From RYN-433 sp036558265 (GTDB lineage Bacteria > Planctomycetota > Phycisphaerae > Tepidisphaerales > Tepidisphaeraceae): a stretch of DNA of 19,709 bases. The DNA lies in assembly GCA_036558265.1 (NCBI GenBank), contig DATBFY010000398.1, forward strand, positions 1 through 19,709, in the 5' to 3' direction. The translations under genes and the position numbers were made by a program. The notes below the pieces were generated by a model, which worked only from the letters and a program-made list of their open reading frames with translations, had not been told where the DNA came from and made no database searches. Of this stretch, positions 14,530 through 19,709 are shown piece by piece (position 1 is the first letter of the stretch; each line of letters begins with the position of its first letter).

Positions 14530-14625
14530 AGGGTCGGGGGAATCTGATCGCGAATTTCGGCCGGACACGCCACAATAGGGTCGGCACGCAGGATCAACGT
14601 GTGGCAAATCGAGAGGATCGGCACC

Positions 14626-15789
14626 ATGATTGTCGGCGTACCCCGGGAGACGGCGGCGGGCGAGACGAGGGTGGCGCTGACGCCGGCGGCGGCGGCCGCG
14701 CTCATTCGAACCCGGCTGGAGGTGCTGGTCGAGAGCGGCGCGGGGCTGGCGGCGGGGTTTCCCGATGACGCCTTTACGGCAAAAGGGGCGAGGGCCGTCG
14801 CGCGTGCGGAGGTATTCGCCACCTCGGACGTGCTTCTCCAGGTGCGCTTGGCGCCGGCGGGTGAGCGGGATCTGGACGCGGTCAAGCCGGGAGCCCTGCT
14901 GGTCGGATTCTGCGATCCGTTGGGCGCGCCGCGGGCGGTCGCCGCGCTGGCCGACCGCGGGGTCTCGTTGATCGCCATGGAACTGATCCCGCGGATCACG
15001 CGGGCGCAGTCGATGGATGCGTTGTCGAGCCAGGCGAACCTGGCGGGGTACAAGGCGGTGATCATGGCGGCCGACGCGTCGCCCAGGATCTTCCCGATGC
15101 TGATGACGGCCGCCGGAACGCTCCAGGCGGCGCGGGTGTTCGTGATTGGCGCCGGAGTGGCGGGATTGCAGGCGATCGCGACGGCACGGCGACTCGGGGC
15201 GGTGGTCAGCGCCTTCGACGTTCGGGCGGCGGTCAAGGAGCAGGTGCAGTCGGTCGGGGCGAAATTCGTCGAGTTGCCGCTGGAGACCGGCGACGCGCAG
15301 GACAGCAACGGCTACGCGAAAGCGCTCTCGGCGGAACTGCAGCGCAAGCAGGCGGAACTGATGATGCGCGTGATCGCGGAGAGCGACGTCGTCATCACGA
15401 CCGCCTCGATCCCCGGCCAGCCCGCGCCGCGACTGATCCCCGGGGCGGCTGTCGAGCGCATGCAGCCCGGGAGCGTGATCGTGGACCTGGCGGCGGAGCG
15501 CGGCGGGAACTGCGAGTTGACCGAGCCGGGCCAAACCGTCGTGCGGCACGGCGTGACGATCATCGGGCATACCAACATTCCCGCGACGGTCCCGCTGCAC
15601 GCGAGCGGCATGTACGCGAACAACCTGGTCAAGCTGCTAGGGATCCTGGTCACGAAAGAGGGCGCGTTAAAGATCGACACGGCGGACGAGGTGATCGCCG
15701 GGTGCCTGGTCTGTCACCAGGGCTCCGTGGTTCACCCGCGCGTAAAGGATCTGCTGGCCATCACCGCAGGACCCATCGCACTCGGCTGA
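14626..15789 (+). CDS. pntAA: NAD(P) transhydrogenase alpha subunit, part 1 (NAD-binding, dI)
   Basis: A 387-residue soluble dI domain of the proton-translocating transhydrogenase, which passes hydride between NADH and NADP+ using the proton gradient. It starts with MIVGVPRETAAGETRVALTP, the family's hallmark; the RAQSMDALSSQANLAGYKAV segment (126-145) and the Rossmann glycine motif GAGVAG (175-180) with D198 in SAFDVR follow. The length matches split-subunit PntAA proteins. ATG at 14626 has GAGAGG 9 bases upstream and fits family starts; a GTG at 14599 would add nine residues. First gene of a three-gene operon, with 13 bases to pntAB. Confidence 0.97.
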   Translation: MIVGVPRETAAGETRVALTPAAAAALIRTRLEVLVESGAGLAAGFPDDAFTAKGARAVARAEVFATSDVLLQVRLAPAGERDLDAVKPGALLVGFCDPLGAPRAVAALADRGVSLIAMELIPRITRAQSMDALSSQANLAGYKAVIMAADASPRIFPMLMTAAGTLQAARVFVIGAGVAGLQAIATARRLGAVVSAFDVRAAVKEQVQSVGAKFVELPLETGDAQDSNGYAKALSAELQRKQAELMMRVIAESDVVITTASIPGQPAPRLIPGAAVERMQPGSVIVDLAAERGGNCELTEPGQTVVRHGVTIIGHTNIPATVPLHASGMYANNLVKLLGILVTKEGALKIDTADEVIAGCLVCHQGSVVHPRVKDLLAITAGPIALG

Positions 15790-15802
15790 AGGAGCATTCG
15801 TC

Positions 15803-16105
15803 ATGACTTCGGATTTCGCTTCACACCTGTACGTGTTCCTGCTGGCGGCCTTTCTCGGGCTGGAGGTGATCAAGCGGGTCAGCCCGTTGCTGCACACGCC
15901 CCTGATGTCGCTGACCAACGCGATCTCGGCGATCAGCGTGGTGGCGGCGATCGAGATCTGCGGGCTGCACAAGGGGCAGACGACGGTGCTGGCGACCGTG
16001 CTGGGGACGATCGCGGTGGCGGCGGCGACGACCAACATCGTCGGCGGGTTCATGATCACCGACCGGATGCTCAAGATGTTCCGCAAGCGCGAGGTGAAGA
16101 AATGA
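15803..16105 (+). CDS. pntAB: NAD(P) transhydrogenase alpha subunit, part 2 (membrane)
   Basis: A 100-residue membrane protein with three predicted helices (about 8-24, 32-52 and 60-85) and a basic C-terminus MLKMFRKREVKK. It supplies the first membrane helices of the proton channel (domain II) that is completed by PntB. The segment HTPLMSLTNAISAISVV is strongly conserved in this family. The ribosome binding site AAGGAG overlaps the stop codon of pntAA, and its own stop overlaps the ATG of pntB by four bases (ATGA), so all three subunits are probably translationally coupled. Confidence 0.97.
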   Translation: MTSDFASHLYVFLLAAFLGLEVIKRVSPLLHTPLMSLTNAISAISVVAAIEICGLHKGQTTVLATVLGTIAVAAATTNIVGGFMITDRMLKMFRKREVKK

Positions 16106-17550
16106 CCATCACCGCCGCTGCGGACACCACCGCCATGTTTGACGTGCAGAACGTCATCGGGACGGCGACATACCTGCTCGCCGCCGGACTGTTCGTGCTC
16201 GCGCTCAAATGGCTCTCGGCGCCGGCCACGGCGCGGCGGGGGAACCTGGCGGGGCAGATCGGCATGGCCGCTGCGGTGATCGGGGCGCTCCTGGGCCATA
16301 ACGTCGTCCGTTACGAGTGGATCGTCGTCGGATTCGCGATCGGCGCCCTGATCGGCGCACCCATGGCCATCTGGATGCCGATGACCGCCGTGCCCCAGCG
16401 GACCGCGCTCAGTCACGCGTTCGGCGCGCTCGCGGCGGCGCTGGTCGGCACGGCACACTATTTCCTGTTCTTCCAGCCCGGAAATCACCTGCCGCACTCG
16501 ATCACGATGGGCTTCCTCTGCCTGGAGGTGCTGCTCGGATCGTTGACGTTCACCGGTTCGCTGATGGCATTCGGCAAACTCCAGGACCTGCTGCCGACGC
16601 GGCCCATGGTCTACCGGGGGCAGAACGTCATCAACTTCGTCATCCTTGGCGCGGCCGTCGCCGCCGCGGTCTCGCTGGTCATCAACCCCGCGCTGCAGTG
16701 GCTGTTCCCGGTGCTGCTTGGCCTGGCCGCGCTTTTCGGCGTGCTGTTGATCCTGCCGATCGGCGGGGCGGACATGCCGACGGTGATCTCGCTGTTGAAC
16801 AGCTACGCGGGGTTGTCGGCGAGCATGATGGGATTCGTCCTGGGCAACCGGCTGCTGATCATCGCCGGGGCGCTTGATGGGGCGAGCGGCCTGATCCTCT
16901 CGATCATCATGTGCCGCGCGATGAACCGCAGCTTCGCCAACGTGCTCTTCGGCGCGTTCGGACAGGTGCAGACCGCCGCAGCCACGATGGAGAAGAAGAC
17001 CGTCCGCAGCAGCTCGGCCGAGGAGGCCGCGCAGATCATGGAGGCCGCCCAGTCGGTGATCGTGATCCCCGGCTACGGGATGGCGGTCGCCCAGGCGCAG
17101 CACAAGGTGCGCGAGCTGTACGACCAGCTCACGCGGCGCGGGATCGACGTGCGCTTCGCCATCCACCCGGTCGCCGGCCGGATGCCCGGTCACATGAACG
17201 TGCTCCTGGCGGAGGCGGAGATCCCCTACGACCGCCTGGTGGAGATGGACCAGATCAACGGCGACTTCCCGCAATGCGACGTGGCGCTGGTGATCGGGGC
17301 AAACGACGTGGTGAACCCCGCGGCGCGGCACGACAAGTCCTCGCCGATTTACGGAATGCCCATCATCGAAGCCGACCGCGCGCGCACGGTCATGGCCATC
17401 AAGCGGTCGATGAACCCGGGCTTTGCCGGGATCGAGAACGAGCTCTATTACGCCGACAACTGCCTGATGCTGTTCGGCGATGCCAAGGCGGTCGTCGGGA
17501 GCGTCGCCAGGGAACTGGCCGAAACGGCCGTCGCGACATCGGTGGTCTGA
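16102..17550 (+). CDS. pntB: NAD(P) transhydrogenase beta subunit
   Basis: A 482-residue protein. The first 280 residues contain about eight to nine membrane helices (for example YLLAAGLFVLALKWL, QIGMAAAVIGALLGHNVV, NFVILGAAVAAAVSLVI), including the DMPTVISLLNSYAG segment that is conserved in PntB. The C-terminal NADP(H)-binding domain (dIII) holds GYGMAVAQAQ (324-333) and VIGANDVVNPAA (397-408), both with all expected residues. The complex sits in the cytoplasmic membrane and supplies NADPH. GAGGTG lies 5 bases before the ATG, inside the end of pntAB. A convergent small gene begins 30 bases after its stop, and no clear T-rich terminator is visible between them. Confidence 0.97.
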   Translation: MTITAAADTTAMFDVQNVIGTATYLLAAGLFVLALKWLSAPATARRGNLAGQIGMAAAVIGALLGHNVVRYEWIVVGFAIGALIGAPMAIWMPMTAVPQRTALSHAFGALAAALVGTAHYFLFFQPGNHLPHSITMGFLCLEVLLGSLTFTGSLMAFGKLQDLLPTRPMVYRGQNVINFVILGAAVAAAVSLVINPALQWLFPVLLGLAALFGVLLILPIGGADMPTVISLLNSYAGLSASMMGFVLGNRLLIIAGALDGASGLILSIIMCRAMNRSFANVLFGAFGQVQTAAATMEKKTVRSSSAEEAAQIMEAAQSVIVIPGYGMAVAQAQHKVRELYDQLTRRGIDVRFAIHPVAGRMPGHMNVLLAEAEIPYDRLVEMDQINGDFPQCDVALVIGANDVVNPAARHDKSSPIYGMPIIEADRARTVMAIKRSMNPGFAGIENELYYADNCLMLFGDAKAVVGSVARELAETAVATSVV

Positions 17551-17580
17551 TTGGGAGCAGGACGGGCCCGCAGCCGCGCG

Positions 17581-17799
17581 CTACGCCGCCTTTGATTGCG
17601 GTCCCAACCGGGCGGCGACCAGTGCCTGAACGCCGCCGCTGTTCGTCGCGTCGAGGGGGACGGGCCTGGCCTTTTCCAGCGGGACGCGCAACACGCGCCC
17701 GCAGGCCTGGCAGATCACGCGACGCCCGCGCGCGTCGGCGTTGACGGTCAGCATCTTGAAACAACCCGCGTGGGGACAAAGCAGGTGGATCCGCTCCAT
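17581..17799 (-). CDS. Small zinc-ribbon protein, 72 residues
   Basis: The protein starts MERIHLLCPHAGCFKMLTVN and continues with RGRRVICQACGRVLRV, giving a Cys-4 zinc ribbon of the form CX4C-X16-CX2C (C8, C13, C30, C33), with H10 as a possible extra ligand. A similar short FxCPxC...CPxCG domain is found at the start of many planctomycete proteins, but here it makes up almost the whole protein. The tail (about 45-72) is low in structure. The ATG at 17799 has GGAGGGA about 7 bases upstream; a longer frame to 18114 has no such site and reads like non-coding sequence. Function unknown; it is convergent with pntB and divergent from the next membrane protein gene. Confidence 0.75.
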   Translation of the reverse strand: MERIHLLCPHAGCFKMLTVNADARGRRVICQACGRVLRVPLEKARPVPLDATNSGGVQALVAARLGPQSKAA

Positions 17800-18108
17800 T
17801 GGCAATCCCTCCGTGGCAAAGCCGCGCGTCGGCAGGATGTGCCGGTGGCTCGCGCCACCCATCTTATCGACGATCGTCCACGGGTACTGAAGGCCCGCTG
17901 CTTCGGCGATCGGCGGCCGGCGATTTTTCCGTTGGATGGACCGGCCCTCCCAACGTCTATACAGGGTGTTGGAAACGACGACGACCCGAGCCTGAACCGG
18001 GGGGCGGCAGCTCAGACGTGGCGGTCCCTCCCCGTTCCTACCCCGCCGCGGCCGCCCCCACCTTTCATTTCTCGGTCCATCAGGGTGAGGGCCCAGGAGC
18101 GCGCGGTC
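17800..18108. other. Divergent intergenic region
   Basis: About 309 bases between the zinc-ribbon gene (minus) and the one-pass membrane protein (plus). Frames running through it lack convincing starts. No repeats or clear -35/-10 pairs stand out; a TATAGA-like hexamer on the minus strand near 17955 is the best promoter guess and is weak. Confidence 0.4.
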
Positions 18109-18423
18109 ATGCACGACGCAGACGACGATAACAACCGACGGCCAATCGCCCGGCTGTTGTTATTGGTGCTCTTCGCAATACTGGTCTGTGCTTTCGGCAC
18201 CTCGGTCGTGCTGCAGCAGTCGCCGCTGGTCACGGATTCGGAACTGGTGCAGGACGAGCTTTGCCGGCAGGCGACGCTGCGACAGATCCGGGATCTGGCC
18301 AACGCGAACGGCGACGCGACGACCGCCGAGTGGGCGCAAAGCGCCCTTCGGAGCGCGACGCGCTCGGGCAGGCTTTCACGGCCTTGTCCGCCTTGCATCT
18401 TCCCTCCTTTGCAGACCTGGTGA
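18109..18423 (+). CDS. Small single-pass membrane protein, 104 residues
   Basis: Unknown function. It begins MHDADDDNNRRPIAR, followed by one strongly hydrophobic helix (about 16-35, LLLLVLFAILVCAFGTSVVL), then a polar region with LVQDELCRQATLRQIRDLANANG that looks helical, and a Cys/Pro-rich end (CPPCIFPPLQTW). The helix may be a membrane anchor or an uncleaved signal. AGGAG lies about 9 bases before the ATG. A longer in-frame reading from 17596 is rejected because it overlaps the zinc-ribbon gene and has poor composition. A hairpin follows the stop closely. The coding case rests on the ribosome binding site and the hydrophobic helix. Confidence 0.65.
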   Translation: MHDADDDNNRRPIARLLLLVLFAILVCAFGTSVVLQQSPLVTDSELVQDELCRQATLRQIRDLANANGDATTAEWAQSALRSATRSGRLSRPCPPCIFPPLQTW

Positions 18424-18424
18424 C

Positions 18425-18457
18425 GCCGCCGATGTCCCGGTTCGAGAGGCGGCCTTT
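18425..18457 (+). terminator. Possible terminator after the small membrane protein
   Basis: GCCGCC (18425-18430) pairs with GGCGGC (18448-18453), followed by CTTTTG. The stem is only six pairs and the loop is 17 bases, so it is a modest candidate, but the position directly after the stop codon fits. Confidence 0.4.
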
Positions 18458-18549
18458 TGTGACAAACTCCACATTGCGCTGGAAATCTCTCCCGTCTTTG
18501 GCTAATTTTTGCCGCAGACTGGCACGTCCCCACATCGGAGGAGATTTCC

Positions 18550-19709
18550 ATGCTTGCATCTTTCCTGCGTCGCCGCCGCCGGCGCGCTCGTCGTGCGGCC
18601 ATCCAAAACAAGGGCTCCCTCTATTTGGCCGAGTGCTGCGAGCCCCGCCTGCTATTGGCGGCCATCGGGTCGGACCAGACGATCACCGCCTCGATCACCG
18701 CCGTCGGGCAGGTGGACAGCTATACCTTCTCCGCGTCTGCGGGGCAGAGCATCTTCGCGGCGGTGGCGGAGACGGTCGCGGGAAGCCCGCTGTCGGTCTC
18801 CATCGAGCTGCGGGCGCCCAACAACGCGCTGGTCACCAGCGGCTCGTCGGCGACCGGGACGGCCATCCTCGCCCAATCCAATTTGGTGACGCAGAGTGGC
18901 ACGTACACGATCAACATCCGGGGCCTGAACAACACCCTCGGCTCCTACGCCCTGACGCTCGCCCTGCCGGGCGTCGCCCCCGAGCCCGGCACCGACGCCG
19001 GTCCCATCGCGTCGGCCGAATACCACACCGCCGCCATCAGCACCGCCGACCTCGACGTCTACACGATCGCCGGCACCGCGGGCGGAAGCCTGCTGGCGAC
19101 GATCGGCGACCTCGACGCCTCCGGGTTCGACCCGCAGATCCACGTCTTCTCCCCCAGCGGCGCGCTGCTCGGCAACTCCGCCGGGCCCAGCGGCACGGTT
19201 GTCCTCGAAACCGCGCTCCCCGCGACCGGCACGTATTACATCGTCGCCTCAGACCAGCTCAGCGATGAGACCGGCAACTACGGCATCACCATCGCCACGT
19301 TCGGCGGCACGCAGGTGGCCGGCAACGACGGCGGGCCGATCAGCTCCGGGGCGTACCGCACCGGCACGATCGACCCCGGCGACTTCGACGTACACACGAT
19401 CTCGGGCACCGCGGGCGGGAGCCTGCTGGCGGCCATGGGAGACCTCGACCCCGCCAATTCGGGTTTCGACCCGCAGATCCTGGTCTTCTCCCCAACCGGC
19501 GCGTCGCTCGCCAACGTCGTCTCCCCCAACGGCACGAACACGCTGCTCCAGAACCTGGCGACGACCGGCACCTACTACGTGGTCACCCTCGACCAGTTCG
19601 CTGACGAGACCGGCGCGTACGGGCTGAGCGTCGCCACGTTCGGCGGAACGCAGGTCACCGACGCCGACAGCGGCGCGATCAACTCCGGCGAGCGCAAGAC
19701 CGGGACGAT
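18550..19709 (+). CDS. Secreted repeat protein with LEPR-xLL-like N-terminus (partial, runs off the window)
   Basis: 386 codons are seen with no stop. The start MLASFLRRRRRRARRAA is followed by LAECCEPRLLLAA (27-38), a variant of the planctomycete LEPR-xLL motif that lies at the N-terminus of many large exported proteins. From about 40 the chain is made of beta-rich units of 108-112 residues (about 40-148, 149-258, 259-370). The last two are close copies: DVYTIAGTAGGSLLA against DVHTISGTAGGSLLA, GFDPQIHVFSPSGA against GFDPQILVFSPTGA, GTYY, DETG.YG and ATFGGTQV. The units resemble PPC (bacterial pre-peptidase C-terminal) domains. It is probably a cell-surface or secreted protein; ligand unknown. 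An excellent GGAGGAG lies 6 bases before the ATG. Confidence 0.9.
   Translation, partial: MLASFLRRRRRRARRAAIQNKGSLYLAECCEPRLLLAAIGSDQTITASITAVGQVDSYTFSASAGQSIFAAVAETVAGSPLSVSIELRAPNNALVTSGSSATGTAILAQSNLVTQSGTYTINIRGLNNTLGSYALTLALPGVAPEPGTDAGPIASAEYHTAAISTADLDVYTIAGTAGGSLLATIGDLDASGFDPQIHVFSPSGALLGNSAGPSGTVVLETALPATGTYYIVASDQLSDETGNYGITIATFGGTQVAGNDGGPISSGAYRTGTIDPGDFDVHTISGTAGGSLLAAMGDLDPANSGFDPQILVFSPTGASLANVVSPNGTNTLLQNLATTGTYYVVTLDQFADETGAYGLSVATFGGTQVTDADSGAINSGERKTGT

Noticed and set aside
14023..15600. Long minus-strand frame opposite the HD-GYP and pntAA genes
   Set aside because: Covers two well-identified genes and has shadow-type composition.
15667..17331. 554-codon minus-strand frame opposite pntAB and pntB
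   Set aside because: Antisense to a clearly conserved operon; His/Arg/Asp-rich with no domain.
1..19709. CRISPR array, transposase, integrase or phage genes
   Set aside because: Looked for regularly spaced identical repeats and for mobile-element protein motifs on both strands; none found.

Overview
The window looks like a piece of a high-GC chromosome from a planctomycete, probably of the Phycisphaerae type (inference, no search run). The clues are a 'CEPRLLLAA' variant of the planctomycete LEPR-xLL N-terminal motif on a repetitive secreted protein (from 18550), a membrane protein with the Cys-4 ribbon CRHCGYDLR...CPECGY (8744-9868), other small Cys-4 zinc-ribbon proteins, a VIT-VWA protein, and long GC-driven shadow ORFs.

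Layout. 1-1355: one small zinc-ribbon membrane protein (250-777, minus) bracketed by two diverged copies of a ~110 bp sequence in inverted orientation, then about 370 bp without genes. 1356-1497: tRNA-Ala(UGC) and a strong hairpin terminator shared with the convergent VIT-VWA gene (1533-4004, minus). 4279-5279: a DUF892/YciF-type ferritin-like protein and a KGG-repeat (YciG-type) protein, a stress-protein pairing known from enterobacteria. 5404-8639: a conserved-looking protein of unknown function (minus) divergent from an 821-residue protein with an E2 ubiquitin-conjugating-like fold at its N-terminus that lacks the catalytic cysteine; this is the most unusual gene here. 8651-10887: a palindromic repeat candidate, a zinc-ribbon membrane protein and a broken Calx-beta-type gene. 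11075-14529: a cyclic-di-GMP block: PilZ receptor and HDOD-GGDEF protein on the minus strand, HD-GYP phosphodiesterase divergent on the plus strand. 14626-17550: a complete three-gene proton-translocating NAD(P) transhydrogenase operon (pntAA-pntAB-pntB). 17581-19709: a small zinc-ribbon protein, a one-pass membrane protein, and the start of a large secreted repeat protein that runs off the window.

Genes that plausibly work together: the three Pnt subunits in one enzyme; GGDEF, PilZ and HD-GYP as maker, receptor and breaker of c-di-GMP; the YciF/YciG-like pair in stress response. The E2-like protein has no visible E1, ubiquitin-like or JAB partner in this window, so its role is open. There is no CRISPR array, rRNA, transposase, integrase or phage gene that I can see.
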